Positions 41,327 to 49,813 of a DNA stretch of 64,000 nucleotides are shown piece by piece. The stretch covers positions 460,575 to 524,574 of the forward strand of contig NZ_NMVQ01000001.1 in NCBI RefSeq assembly GCF_002250625.1, given 5' to 3'. Source of the DNA: Enemella dayhoffiae. GTDB lineage: Bacteria > Actinomycetota > Actinomycetes > Propionibacteriales > Propionibacteriaceae. Under the pieces are notes generated by a model. That model searched no databases and was not told the origin of the DNA. It worked only from the letters and a program-made list of their open reading frames with translations. The translations under genes and the position numbers were made by a program. The stretch's first letter is position 1. Each line of letters opens with the position of its first letter.

Positions 41327-43090
41327 ATGACGCAGACGTCCACCGATGTCCTCGTGGTGGGCGCAGGCCCGTTCGGCGTCACCACTGCGCTGGCCCTCGC
41401 CCGGCAGGGAGTTCGGGTACGCCTGATCGCCAAGGCTCCTTGGGTGGCCAACACCCCACGGGCGCACATCACCAGTCAACGAACGATGGAGGTCTTCCGC
41501 GACCTGGGTGTGGAGGAGCGGGCCAAGCAGGTGGCCACCGATTGGTCGCAGATGGGGGACTCGCTGTTGGCGGTGAGCCTGACCGGCCCGGAGATCGCCC
41601 GCATGCCGTCGTGGGGTTCCGGTTTCGCCCGGCACGGTGACTACGTCCGCAACAGCCCCTGCGGTTACCTGGACATCCCGCAGGATCGGATCGAGCCGGT
41701 ACTGATCGACGCGGCCGGCCAGAGCGGGGTGACCATCACTTATCACACCGAGTTGCTCGACCTGGCACAGGACGACGATGGGGTCACCGCCACCCTGCGT
41801 CACCGGCTCAGCGGCACCGAGGAAGTCGTGCGCTGCCAGTACCTGGTCGGTGCCGACGGCGCCAAGTCGCTGGTCGCCGAGAAGATCGGCCTGCCGTTCG
41901 AGGGCCATGTCAGTCGCGCCGGCACCCTTTACACGCAGTTCCGCTGCGACCTCTCCACGTACGTGGCGCACCGACCGAGCATCCTGCACTGGTTCTTCAA
42001 CCCGGACCTCAATGTCGGAGAGATCGGTCTGGGCCTGCTGCGCTGCACCAAGCCGTGGACCGAGTGGATTGCCGGTTGGGGCTTCCTCGTCGAGGACGGC
42101 GTTCCCGAACTCACCGACGACCAGGTCATCGACCGGATCCGCGAGCTCGTGGGCGTACCCGATCTGGAGATCGAGATCTTCGACCGATCCGTCTGGTATG
42201 TGAACCAGCAGTACGCGACCGAGTACACCAACGGGCGGGTGATGTGTGGTGGCGACGCCACCCACCGTCATCCACCCAGCAGCGGCCTGGGACTGAACAC
42301 CTGCGTTCAGGATGCGCACAACCTCGCGTGGAAGCTGGCCTTCCTGGTCAAGGGATACGCCGGATCCGGCCTGCTGGACTCCTATGCCGCCGAACGTGCC
42401 CCCGTCGGCCGGCAGATCGTGCTGCGGGCCAACCAGTCCCGGCTCGACTACGCCGCCATCCGTGATTGTCTCGACGTCACCGGTCCGGCCGACCCGGTGA
42501 CCAACGCACTGACCAACCTCAACGCACCCACCGAGGAGGGCATCAAGCTGCGGGCCAAACTGGAGGATGCGTTGCAGCTCAAGGAATACGAGTTCAACGC
42601 CGAAGGCGTGGAGAAGAACCATCGCTACTCATCATCGGCGGTTCTGCCCGAGCCGGACGCCGGCGAGGAGGTGTGGGAGCGGGACCAGGCGCTCTACCAC
42701 CAGCCCACCACGCGGCCCGGAGCGAAACTGCCGCACGCCTGGCTGGTCGATCACCACGGCCACCGCAGTTCCACCCTTGACGTGGTGGGCAGAGGCCGGT
42801 TCACCCTGGTCAGCGGAATCGCGGGCGTGGCCTGGCAGCAGGCCGCCGAACGGCTTGGCCTGCCTTACCTCGACGTGGTCCGGGTCGGGGCCGACCCGGA
42901 CGCCCAGGATCCCTACCACGAATGGTATCGGCGCCGAGACATCCACGAGGCGGGTGCACTACTGGTACGCCCCGACGCGGTGATCGCCTGGCGGCACCGT
43001 GAGGGGGTCTGGTCGGCCGAGGAGGCCGAGCGACGGCTGTCCCAGGCTCTGGGCGCGGTCCTCGATCGAGCGGTGGTGGGTGCCGAGTGA
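41327..43090 (+). CDS. FAD-dependent aromatic ring hydroxylase (MhpA/TfdB-like)
   Basis: This 587-residue group A flavoprotein hydroxylase has DVLVVGAGPFGVTTALALARQG (FAD Rossmann), the central YLVGADGAKSLVAEKIG (DG motif), and MCGGDATHRHPPSSGLGLNTCVQDAHNLAWKLA (GD and P motifs). The thioredoxin-like C-terminal region of about 150 residues is present. It adds a second hydroxyl next to an existing one using NAD(P)H and O2. With MhpB and MhpC next to it, 3-hydroxyphenylpropionate or a similar acid is the likely substrate, although the P-motif segment also resembles chlorophenol hydroxylases. Confidence 0.87.
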   Translation: MTQTSTDVLVVGAGPFGVTTALALARQGVRVRLIAKAPWVANTPRAHITSQRTMEVFRDLGVEERAKQVATDWSQMGDSLLAVSLTGPEIARMPSWGSGFARHGDYVRNSPCGYLDIPQDRIEPVLIDAAGQSGVTITYHTELLDLAQDDDGVTATLRHRLSGTEEVVRCQYLVGADGAKSLVAEKIGLPFEGHVSRAGTLYTQFRCDLSTYVAHRPSILHWFFNPDLNVGEIGLGLLRCTKPWTEWIAGWGFLVEDGVPELTDDQVIDRIRELVGVPDLEIEIFDRSVWYVNQQYATEYTNGRVMCGGDATHRHPPSSGLGLNTCVQDAHNLAWKLAFLVKGYAGSGLLDSYAAERAPVGRQIVLRANQSRLDYAAIRDCLDVTGPADPVTNALTNLNAPTEEGIKLRAKLEDALQLKEYEFNAEGVEKNHRYSSSAVLPEPDAGEEVWERDQALYHQPTTRPGAKLPHAWLVDHHGHRSSTLDVVGRGRFTLVSGIAGVAWQQAAERLGLPYLDVVRVGADPDAQDPYHEWYRRRDIHEAGALLVRPDAVIAWRHREGVWSAEEAERRLSQALGAVLDRAVVGAE

Positions 43091-44034
43091 GCTTGGCGCT
43101 GATCTGCCTGTCCCACACCCCGCTGATGGGGTTCACCGAGCCTGCCCCGGGTGTGCGTGCCGAGGTGGAGGCGCTGCTGGACCGTTTGCGCGGATTCGTG
43201 GCGGAGTTCGATCCCACGCTGGTGGTGAGCTTTGGGCCGGACCACTACAACGGGTTCTTCTATGACCTGATGCCGCCGTTCTGTCTGTGCCTGGGCGCCC
43301 GTGGGGTGGGCGATTTCGACACCCAGGAGGGCGACTTCCAGGTGCCCGAGGAGCTGGCCAGCCAACTCGCCCAGCACGTTGCCGACCGCGGCGTCGACAT
43401 CGCCATCTCGCGGGCTGCGGAATTGGACCACGGCGCGGTTCAGGTGCCGGAGTTGCTGCTAGGAGGGATTGACCGATTCCCCACGCTGCCGGTGTTCGTC
43501 AACGGCGTGGCCCCGCCTTTCGTGCCCATGCAGCGAATCCGCCTGCTCGGCGAGGCGGTGGGCGATTTCCTGGTCGGCCTCGACGAACGGGTGCTGGTGA
43601 TCGGGTCCGGCGGTCTGTCGCACGACCCGCCCGTTCCCCGTTGGGCCAGTGATACGCCCCAGCAGCACGAGTTTCTGCTGCGCGGGCGGCACCCGACGGC
43701 GCAGGCCCGTCAGACCCGGCAGCAGCGCACCATAGACACCGGCCTGGCGTTCGCCCGCGGCGAGGCGGAGATCGCCGATCTCAACCCGGATTGGGACAAC
43801 GCCTTCCTTGACGTCTGCGCATCCGGAGATCCCGGGCGGTTCGACGCCTACCGCGCCGATGAGATGACCGAGGTGGCCGGGAACTCGGCCCATGAGGTCC
43901 GCAGCTGGGTCGCCGCCTTCTCGGCCCTGCGCCGCGCCGGGGCGTACCGGGTCGTCGACCGCTACTACCGCGCGATCCCCGAATGGATCGCCGGCTTCGG
44001 TTGCCTGACAGCCACCACCGAGAGCGAGGAATGA
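43087..44034 (+). CDS. mhpB: 2,3-dihydroxyphenylpropionate 1,2-dioxygenase (class III extradiol)
   Basis: This 315-residue enzyme cleaves the catechol ring meta to the hydroxyls with Fe(II). LALICLSHTPLMGFTEPAPG opens the protein, SFGPDHYNGFFYDLMPPFC follows, the acid/base AAELDHGAVQVPE places H115, and GSGGLSHDPPVPRW places H179. Both His numbers coincide with those reported as catalytic in Escherichia coli MhpB. The GTG start overlaps the hydroxylase TGA. The product goes to the hydrolase coded next. Confidence 0.93.
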   Translation: MSLALICLSHTPLMGFTEPAPGVRAEVEALLDRLRGFVAEFDPTLVVSFGPDHYNGFFYDLMPPFCLCLGARGVGDFDTQEGDFQVPEELASQLAQHVADRGVDIAISRAAELDHGAVQVPELLLGGIDRFPTLPVFVNGVAPPFVPMQRIRLLGEAVGDFLVGLDERVLVIGSGGLSHDPPVPRWASDTPQQHEFLLRGRHPTAQARQTRQQRTIDTGLAFARGEAEIADLNPDWDNAFLDVCASGDPGRFDAYRADEMTEVAGNSAHEVRSWVAAFSALRRAGAYRVVDRYYRAIPEWIAGFGCLTATTESEE

Positions 44035-44867
44035 TGGAACTGACCTACGACAACACCAGCAAAGTGGTGCGTACCCCCTCCTGGGAGATCCACACCAACC
44101 AGGCCGGCTCAGGAGACGACGCCGTGATTCTGTTGCACGGCTCGGGACCCGGGGCCACGGGGTGGAGCAACTTTTCGCGGAACATCGGCTACCTGGCCGA
44201 GCGTTATCGGGTGATCGCCGCCGACATGCCCGGGTGGGGTTCTTCCTCACCGTGCACCTGGCAGCAGCGCAACCATCCGGAGGCGGTGCTGGAGTTGATG
44301 GACACCTTGGAGATCCAACGGGCCACCCTCATCGGCAACTCAATGGGCGGTGGCACCACCGTGCGGTTCGGCTATGAGCATCCCGAGCGGGTGAACAAGC
44401 TGATCACGATGGGTTCCTCGTCCGGCTCCAGCACCCTGTTCGGTCCCGGTGGGCTCAGCGAGGGCATCAAGATTCTGCAGCAGGGTTACCGGGAACCGAG
44501 CGAGGCGACCATGCGCAGACTGGTGGAGGTGATGACCTTTGATTCGAGTTTCGCCACCGATGAGCTGATTCGCAACCGGGCCCAGATGGTTGCTGCCCAT
44601 CCCGAGCACAACCGCAATTTCATCGAGGGCACAGGGAAACGACCCGTGGTCGAGCTGGACGCTGAACGAGTCCGCACGATCACCGCGCCCACCCTGCTGT
44701 TCCATGGCCGCGATGATCGAGTGGTGCACTTCGAGCACTCGCTGCGCTTGACCTCGCTGATTCCCGACAGCCGGTTGGTGCTGATCAACCGTTGCGGCCA
44801 CTGGCTGCAGATCGAGCACGCCGAGGAGTTCAACCGGACGGTGGCCTCGTTCATCGACCACGGCTGA
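44031..44867 (+). CDS. mhpC: 2-hydroxy-6-oxonona-2,4-dienedioate hydrolase (MhpC-like)
   Basis: This protein of about 278 residues is an alpha/beta hydrolase: VILLHGSGPGATGWSNFSRN (oxyanion), nucleophile LIGNSMGGGTTVRFG with S104, acid in LLFHGRDDRVVHFEHSLRL and His in NRCGHWLQIEHAEEFN. It splits the ring-fission product to 2-hydroxypentadienoate plus a dicarboxylate. It begins in ATGATG over the mhpB stop. No hydratase, aldolase or aldehyde dehydrogenase (MhpD-F) is in the window, so the lower pathway must be elsewhere. Confidence 0.91.
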   Translation: MMELTYDNTSKVVRTPSWEIHTNQAGSGDDAVILLHGSGPGATGWSNFSRNIGYLAERYRVIAADMPGWGSSSPCTWQQRNHPEAVLELMDTLEIQRATLIGNSMGGGTTVRFGYEHPERVNKLITMGSSSGSSTLFGPGGLSEGIKILQQGYREPSEATMRRLVEVMTFDSSFATDELIRNRAQMVAAHPEHNRNFIEGTGKRPVVELDAERVRTITAPTLLFHGRDDRVVHFEHSLRLTSLIPDSRLVLINRCGHWLQIEHAEEFNRTVASFIDHG

Positions 44868-44890
44868 ACCGATCCGACCGAGAACCACTA

Positions 44891-44918
44891 GGGCCGCACC
44901 CGAACGGGTGCGGCCCTT
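44891..44918 (+). terminator. Strong terminator of the catabolic operon
   Basis: GGGCCGCACCC (44891-44901) pairs perfectly with GGGTGCGGCCC (44906-44916) round a GAAC loop, then TTC. Confidence 0.9.
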
Positions 44919-45044
44919 CGCGGTTCATGCGACGAAGTCGTTCAGTGCGTGACGACCACGTTGACTCCTCAGTTGGAGAGGCGACTCGGGTGTAGACCAC
45001 CGTCCCGCCGTGGGGGGCGTTCGACTGTGAAGCGCCATTGATAC

Positions 45045-45058
45045 GCTAGCATGCTAGT
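45045..45058. promoter_or_regulatory. Second copy of the catabolic operator
   Basis: GCTAGCATGCTAGT is the exact reverse complement of ACTAGCATGCTAGC at 39948-39961. TTGATA (45038-45043) just before it could be a -35. The GntR gene starts 61 nt on, so the regulator likely controls itself and the operon. Confidence 0.75.
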
Positions 45059-45119
45059 ACCGAATGGCACCATCTTCTTCACGGAGCGAATACCGTGGAG
45101 ATGTCGTTAGGATCCGAAC

Positions 45120-45791
45120 ATGCCCTCAGCCCATTCTCGAAGCGCGGTGGTCGGCGGCCGGCTGGCGCAGCAGGTCTACCAACGGCTCAAGCAGGATCTG
45201 TTGGATGGGCGCTACGAGGCCGGGGCTGACCTCACGGTGACCAAACTGCGGGACGAGTACCAGGTCAGCAAGCAGCCCGTGATGGAGGCCCTTCGGGCAC
45301 TGGCTGCGGATCGTCTGGTGGAGATTCAACCCCAGGTCGGGGTTCGGGTCAGCCGGTATTCGCCCGCCGAGGTGGAGACCTTCTTCTGGATCTTCGCACG
45401 CACCGAGGGTGGGATGGCCTACCGGGCGGCCACGCGGCGCAGCGAAGCCCAACTGGCGGAGTTGTCTTCCCTGTGCAACCGCCTCGATAGGCTCGGGTCG
45501 TTGCCCGACGGGTCCGGAGGAGTGGCGTACCTGCATGGAAATCGCGACCTGCATACGCTGGTGCATGCCATGGCCCAGGCGCCGCTGGCAGCCGATATCA
45601 GCCATGACCTGTGGGATCTCAGTGACTTCCTGATCGCCACCCATGGTGGCGGATTCAGTGGCGGATTGGCCGAACGGAACCACGGCCACCGTGAGGTGCT
45701 GGACGCGATCGCTGCACGAGATGCCGAGTCGGCCGAGGTGGCAATGACCCGTCACATCCTGGCATCTCCCCTCGCGGCCGTACGCGTCTGA
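45120..45791 (+). CDS. GntR-family regulator with FCD domain
   Basis: This 223-residue protein has a winged helix at 14-80: LAQQVYQRLKQDLLDGRYEA, LTVTKLRDEYQVSKQPVMEALRALAADRLVEIQPQVGVRV. The FCD effector domain has RTEGGMAYRAATRRSEAQL, the metal-type His in HGNRDLHTLVHAMA, and HREVLDAIAARDAESAEVAM. FadR-subgroup regulators bind carboxylic acids and release palindromic operators. The CTAGCATGCTAG copies beside it are the obvious target. Codon use is a little less G/C-biased than in neighbours, as across the island. Confidence 0.92.
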   Translation: MPSAHSRSAVVGGRLAQQVYQRLKQDLLDGRYEAGADLTVTKLRDEYQVSKQPVMEALRALAADRLVEIQPQVGVRVSRYSPAEVETFFWIFARTEGGMAYRAATRRSEAQLAELSSLCNRLDRLGSLPDGSGGVAYLHGNRDLHTLVHAMAQAPLAADISHDLWDLSDFLIATHGGGFSGGLAERNHGHREVLDAIAARDAESAEVAMTRHILASPLAAVRV

Positions 45792-45814
45792 GGGAGCTAA
45801 AAGCCCTGGAAAGC

Positions 45815-45848
45815 AATCGGAGCCCCGCCGGGGAACGGGGCTCCGATT
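45815..45848 (+). terminator. Strong terminator after the GntR gene
   Basis: AATCGGAGCCCCG (45815-45827) and CGGGGCTCCGATT (45836-45848) form a perfect 13-bp stem with an 8-nt loop. It isolates the catabolic island from the peptide locus. Confidence 0.9.
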
Positions 45849-45973
45849 CAAGGGGGTGGTCTCGATGGTTCATCGTCGAGCACGCCGGGCTTCGCTTCGG
45901 GGACCTCAGCCCGGCCAACCCGAGGACAACTCTGCCGCGCCGGCAGCACCCCACCAAGCACCCGCAGAAATTA

Positions 45974-46043
45974 CCCTACGAAAGTAGGGGGTGGCCGGCA
46001 CTTTCGACGGTGCCTTCCGGCACCTTGGGGGCATATGATATGC
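45974..46043 (+). promoter_or_regulatory. Control region of the secreted peptide gene
   Basis: Three symmetric elements lie in 70 bp: CCCTAC GAAA GTAGGG (45974-45989), GGTGCC TTCC GGCACC (46009-46024) and GCATATGATATGC (46031-46043), which contains TATGAT, a fair -10. A well-formed ribosome site (TGGAGGA) follows at about 46056. The first repeat could be the response-regulator site. Confidence 0.55.
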
Positions 46044-46065
46044 ACGACACAACTCTGGAGGAACC

Positions 46066-46218
46066 ATGAAGAAGCGACTTGCGGCACTCGGGGTGGCCCT
46101 CGCGGCGATGCTCAGCCTGGTGGGGACGCCGGCCCATGCCGCGGTCCCGACACCGGCGATGACCACCTTCTCGGTCACCGGCTTCTGCGACTGGATCCCG
46201 GTCAAACCGTTCTGCTGA
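46066..46218 (+). CDS. Small secreted peptide with C-terminal two-cysteine loop
   Basis: A 50-residue product. The signal peptide is MKKRLAALGVALAAMLSLVG then TPAHA, with an AHA cleavage motif before A26. The predicted mature part is 25 residues, ending TGFCDWIPVKPFC, so a disulfide between C41 and C50 would close a ten-residue ring that includes the last residue. TGGAGGA lies 4 nt before the ATG. A histidine kinase and its response regulator start 41 nt downstream on the same strand, so this may be their signal. It could instead be a small bacteriocin. No maturation enzyme or ABC exporter lies nearby. I know of no named family. Confidence 0.75.
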   Translation: MKKRLAALGVALAAMLSLVGTPAHAAVPTPAMTTFSVTGFCDWIPVKPFC

Positions 46219-46246
46219 TCGGGTACGCGGTCCGGGCCGCGCACCC

Positions 46247-46252
46247 TAGAAT
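46247..46252 (+). promoter_or_regulatory. -10 element for a leaderless kinase mRNA
   Basis: TAGAAT lies 6 nt before the kinase GTG at 46259, where transcription would begin. There is no ribosome site, so a leaderless message is likely. No clear -35 is visible. Confidence 0.45.
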
Positions 46253-46258
46253 CGTCGG

Positions 46259-47410
46259 GTGAAACCACTGCCGGGCACCGGGTCGCGACCCGGGCGGATC
46301 CTCCGGGCGGTGCCCCGCTGGGTCGTCCCGTCGCTGGTTGCCGTGGCTCTGCTGGCGGTTTCGATTCCCACCGGCAAGCTGTCCGACCGGCCGGCGACGA
46401 CGCTGTTGATCGCCTGCTGCCTGCTGGGTGGGGCCGCCCTGCTCTGGCCCGCCGTGGCCGGTGCGCTGATCGGCGTCTGTCTCACCCTGCTGGTGTTCAC
46501 CGAATCCCAGATCGTCGGACTGGCGATGCTGGCCCCACCGATCGCGGTGGTCGCCTGTGGCGCCCAGGGCCGTCGACTGGTGGCCACCCTCTACACGCTG
46601 TGGTACTTCGCGGCCTCCGTCACGATGACCGTGCAGAGCACCGCACCCGAGCGACTGGTGGCCAGTGTCGTCTTCCTGCTCGTCTACACCGCGGCCCCGC
46701 CGATCGCCGGTGAGATCATCCTGCGCGTAAGCCAGCGGCAGGACCGGCAACGTGCGGACGCCGCGGAGGCGATCACCGAGCAGCGCCTGGCGATCGCCCG
46801 CGAACTGCACGACACCCTGGCGTACGCCACGACCACGATGGTGATGAAGGCCGAGGAGGCCCGGTTGCGGGGCGGGCAGGACGCGGCCACTCTGGCCGAC
46901 CTGGAATACATCGCTCGGACCGGACGGGCGGCGACCAGCCACCTGCGCACCATGCTCGGGCTTTTGCGCGACGTCTCCGCGATCGACGGGGCTCCGGTCC
47001 CCGAGATCTCCGACCCGCTGGCGGCGATCGTCCAGGCGCAGGTGGACAAGCTGGACGAGTTCGGGTTCGTGGTGGAGTGCAGTCTCGAGGGCGACCTGGA
47101 CACGCTGCCCGAGGGCGTACGCCAGCTGGCCGCGCGGGTGATCAGCGAAGGTGCCTCCAACATCTGCAAGCATGGCGACACCAAGGAGCCGGCCCGCATC
47201 ATGGTGGAGGCCGGTACCGACGAGTTGGAGGTGGTGCTGGTGAACGCACCTGGTCAAGGGGGCCCGCCCCCCGGGCACAGCGGGCTGGGCCTGATCGGGC
47301 TGCGCGAACTGGCCGGCGCCAGCGGCGGCGAACTGACCGCCGAACGCGTCGGCCAGCACTGGATCACCCAGCTCACGGTGCCGCTGCGGAGGGTGGCCGG
47401 TGTCGGCTGA
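46259..47410 (+). CDS. NarL/DesK-type sensor histidine kinase
   Basis: The protein (383 aa) has an N-terminal part with about five membrane helices (21-150: WVVPSLVAVALLAVSIP; TLLIACCLLGGAALLWPAVAG; ALIGVCLTLLVF; LAPPIAVVACG; LVASVVFLLVYTAAPPIAG) and short loops, so the sensor is within the membrane. The dimerisation/phosphoacceptor region is IARELHDTLAYATTTMVMKA with H184 (HisKA_3). The ATPase has RVISEGASNICKHG (N box) and GHSGLGLIGLREL (G box). The response regulator gene overlaps its end by 11 nt. Confidence 0.9.
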   Translation: MKPLPGTGSRPGRILRAVPRWVVPSLVAVALLAVSIPTGKLSDRPATTLLIACCLLGGAALLWPAVAGALIGVCLTLLVFTESQIVGLAMLAPPIAVVACGAQGRRLVATLYTLWYFAASVTMTVQSTAPERLVASVVFLLVYTAAPPIAGEIILRVSQRQDRQRADAAEAITEQRLAIARELHDTLAYATTTMVMKAEEARLRGGQDAATLADLEYIARTGRAATSHLRTMLGLLRDVSAIDGAPVPEISDPLAAIVQAQVDKLDEFGFVVECSLEGDLDTLPEGVRQLAARVISEGASNICKHGDTKEPARIMVEAGTDELEVVLVNAPGQGGPPPGHSGLGLIGLRELAGASGGELTAERVGQHWITQLTVPLRRVAGVG

Positions 47411-48074
47411 GCTGATCCGCGTGCTGGTGGTTGACGACGACTCGCTGGTCCGAAACGCCCTGTCCGGCTATGTCACCCGGGCCGCCGGCCTGCGGCTGGT
47501 CGGCACCTGCCGCGACGGTCGGCACGCGATGGAGGTGCTCGCCGACACCGCGGTGGACGTGGTGCTGATGGACGTCCGGATGCCCGAGATCGACGGGATC
47601 GAGGTGACCAGGCGACTCCGCGCCAACGGCGACCGGACCAGGATCCTGGTGCTGACCACGTTCGACGAGGACAAGTTGATGCTCGCCGCCCTCGCCGCCG
47701 GCGCCAACGGGTTCATGCTGAAGGACTCGGCTCCCGAGGCGATCACCGAGGCCATCCAGGTGGCGTACGCCGGCGGCCACGTGATCTCCTCGCGCCCCGC
47801 GACCCGGCTGGCCGAGCGCTATCTCCCGCAGGACGACTGGCAGGGGGCCGACACCGGCCCACACGGGCTGACCGGTCGTGAGCTGGCGGTGCTGCGCGAA
47901 CTGTGCCGGGCCTCCAGCAACGCCGAGATCGCGCACACGCTCGGACTCTCGGAGTCGACGGTGAAGGCGTACGTCTCCACCATCATGGACAAGCTGGGCT
48001 GCAAGTCCCGGCTCAAGGCCGTCATCCGCGCCTTCGAGCTCGGGCTCGCGGAACCACCCCGCGGTCAGGGCTGA
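47400..48074 (+). CDS. NarL/LuxR-type response regulator
   Basis: This 224-residue protein has a receiver domain: acidic triad VVDDDSLVR, phospho-site [13 protein letters not shown] (D58), LVLTTFDED and [10 protein letters not shown] with K108. The LuxR helix-turn-helix is at 155-215: [20 protein letters not shown] and [24 protein letters not shown]. Cognate to the overlapping kinase, it probably regulates the peptide gene and perhaps wider targets. RecF follows 7 nt after its stop. Confidence 0.93.
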   Translation: MSAELIRVLVVDDDSLVRNALSGYVTRAAGLRLVGTCRDGRHAMEVLADTAVDVVLMDVRMPEIDGIEVTRRLRANGDRTRILVLTTFDEDKLMLAALAAGANGFMLKDSAPEAITEAIQVAYAGGHVISSRPATRLAERYLPQDDWQGADTGPHGLTGRELAVLRELCRASSNAEIAHTLGLSESTVKAYVSTIMDKLGCKSRLKAVIRAFELGLAEPPRGQG

Positions 48075-48081
48075 CCCGGGC

Positions 48082-49221
48082 GTGTACGTCGATCACCTGA
48101 GCCTGGCCGACTACCGCTCCTACCCCTCGGTGGAGGTGCCGCTGACCAGTGGGGTGACCACCTTCGTCGGCGCCAACGGGCAGGGCAAGACCAACCTGGT
48201 CGAGGCGGTGGAATACCTGTCCACAATGTCCTCGCACCGGGTGTCCTCGGAGATCCCGCTGGTCCGTGCGGGCTGCGAGCGGGCGATCGTGCGGGCGGGG
48301 GTACGCGCGGGTCTTGAGGACGACCGGCGGATCCTGCTGGAGATCGAGATCACTCCCGGCAAGGCCAACCGGGCCAGGCTGAACCGTTCGCCGCTGCCGC
48401 GGGCCCGGGAGATCGTCGGCATGCTGCGGACCGTGGTGTTCTCGCCCGAGGATCTGGCCATCGTCAAGGGGGATCCGGCTGAGCGGCGGCACTTCCTGGA
48501 CGCGCTGGTGGTGAACCGGTGGCCGCGGATGGCCGGGGTGAAGGCCGACTATGACAAGGTGCTCAAGCAGCGCAACAGCCTGCTGAAATCCCTTGCTGGC
48601 AAGGGCAGGGTGCGGGCGGACGACCCGTACGCCGCCTCCACCCTGGAGGTGTGGGACAGCCACCTGGTGCAGGTCGGCGCCGAGCTGCTGGAGGCCCGGT
48701 TGGACACGCTGCGCGATCTGCTGCCACACACCGCGCGGGCGTACGCCGAGATCGCCCCGACCAACAACGTGGCCGCTGCGGCGTACCGCTCGGCGATGGA
48801 GATCGGCGACAGCTGGGACCGGCCCGGACTGGCCGAGGCGCTGCAGGCGCAGCTGGTCGCGCGGCGGGGGGACGAGCTGGTCCGCGGGGTGACCCTGGCC
48901 GGACCGCACCGTGACGACCTGACCCTGACGCTGGGCGAGCTTCCGGCGAAGGGGTACGCCTCGCACGGCGAGTCGTGGTCGTTCGCGCTGGCATTGAAGA
49001 TCGGCGCCTTCGAGCTGCTGCGGGCCGACGGGATCGAACCGGTGCTGGTGCTCGACGACGTCTTCGCCGAGCTGGACTCCACCCGGCGGGAGCGGCTGGC
49101 CGCCGGCGTGGTGCAGGCCGAACAGCTGCTGGTGACCGCCGCCGTCGGGGCGGACGTACCCTCGATGTTGGCCGGCCAACGCTTCCAGGTCGGCGGAGGG
49201 GAGGTGCGCGTCGATGACTGA
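48082..49221 (+). CDS. recF: DNA repair protein RecF
   Basis: The 379-residue SMC-like ATPase loads RecA at gaps. [18 protein letters not shown] and [20 protein letters not shown] (Walker A), [32 protein letters not shown] (signature side) and [20 protein letters not shown] (Walker B and D loop) are all present. It starts with GTG. It lies in the usual actinobacterial order with gnd upstream and DUF721 downstream, although the kinase/regulator pair is inserted before it. Confidence 0.96.
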   Translation: MYVDHLSLADYRSYPSVEVPLTSGVTTFVGANGQGKTNLVEAVEYLSTMSSHRVSSEIPLVRAGCERAIVRAGVRAGLEDDRRILLEIEITPGKANRARLNRSPLPRAREIVGMLRTVVFSPEDLAIVKGDPAERRHFLDALVVNRWPRMAGVKADYDKVLKQRNSLLKSLAGKGRVRADDPYAASTLEVWDSHLVQVGAELLEARLDTLRDLLPHTARAYAEIAPTNNVAAAAYRSAMEIGDSWDRPGLAEALQAQLVARRGDELVRGVTLAGPHRDDLTLTLGELPAKGYASHGESWSFALALKIGAFELLRADGIEPVLVLDDVFAELDSTRRERLAAGVVQAEQLLVTAAVGADVPSMLAGQRFQVGGGEVRVDD

Positions 49222-49798
49222 TCCCGATCCCGAGCCCCCACGTTCCCTGAGCGAGCGAGGAGCGAGCGAGTCGAAGGGTCCGGCTTCCGACCTCGCCGCC
49301 GCCGCCGAGGAGCACGACCCGACCGGGGTCGACCTGGCCCGACAGATCGCTGCGCAGGTGGGTGCGGCGAGCAAGGGGGTACGCCGGCGGCGCCGCCGGG
49401 AGCGGCCCCAGGGCGTACAGTCCTCCGGCGCCCACCCCGACGACCGCGACCCACAGCTGCTCGGCCCCGCGCTGAAGGGGTTGATGCGCCAGCAGGGCTG
49501 GGACACCCAGGTGAACGTGCACCTGCTGCTGGCGAACTGGCCGGCCCTGGTCGGCAGCATCAACGCCGAGCACTCCCAGCCCGAGGCGTACGCCGACCAG
49601 GTGCTCACGATCCGCGCCGAGTCGACCACCTGGGCCACCCAGCTGCGCCTGTTCGCCCCGCAGCTGGTCGCCCGGCTGAACGACGAGCTCGGCCAGGGCA
49701 CCGTCACTCGGGTCAACGTGATCGGCCCCACCGCCCCCAGCTGGAAGCACGGCCGCCGCTCGGTGAAGGGCCGCGGCCCCCGCGACACCTACGGCTGA
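49214..49798 (+). CDS. DUF721 (DciA-like) protein
   Basis: A 194-residue protein overlapping recF by 8 nt. The C-terminal half is the DUF721 domain: [72 protein letters not shown]. DciA members are helicase operators at the replication fork; this recF-gyrB neighbour is likely one. The N-terminal 70 residues are variable, and [12 protein letters not shown] there is a translated dispersed repeat. Confidence 0.88.
   Translation: MTDPDPEPPRSLSERGASESKGPASDLAAAAEEHDPTGVDLARQIAAQVGAASKGVRRRRRRERPQGVQSSGAHPDDRDPQLLGPALKGLMRQQGWDTQVNVHLLLANWPALVGSINAEHSQPEAYADQVLTIRAESTTWATQLRLFAPQLVARLNDELGQGTVTRVNVIGPTAPSWKHGRRSVKGRGPRDTYG
49245..49278. repeat. Long-form dispersed repeat inside a coding sequence
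   Basis: A 34-bp element begins CCCTGAGCGAGCGAGG and ends GCGAGCGAGTCGAAGGG, so its ends match the short CCCTGAGC...GTCGAAGGG family. It is in frame in the DUF721 gene and codes part of [14 protein letters not shown]. Confidence 0.85.
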
Positions 49799-49813
49799 GG
49801 TGCCGGCCACGAC

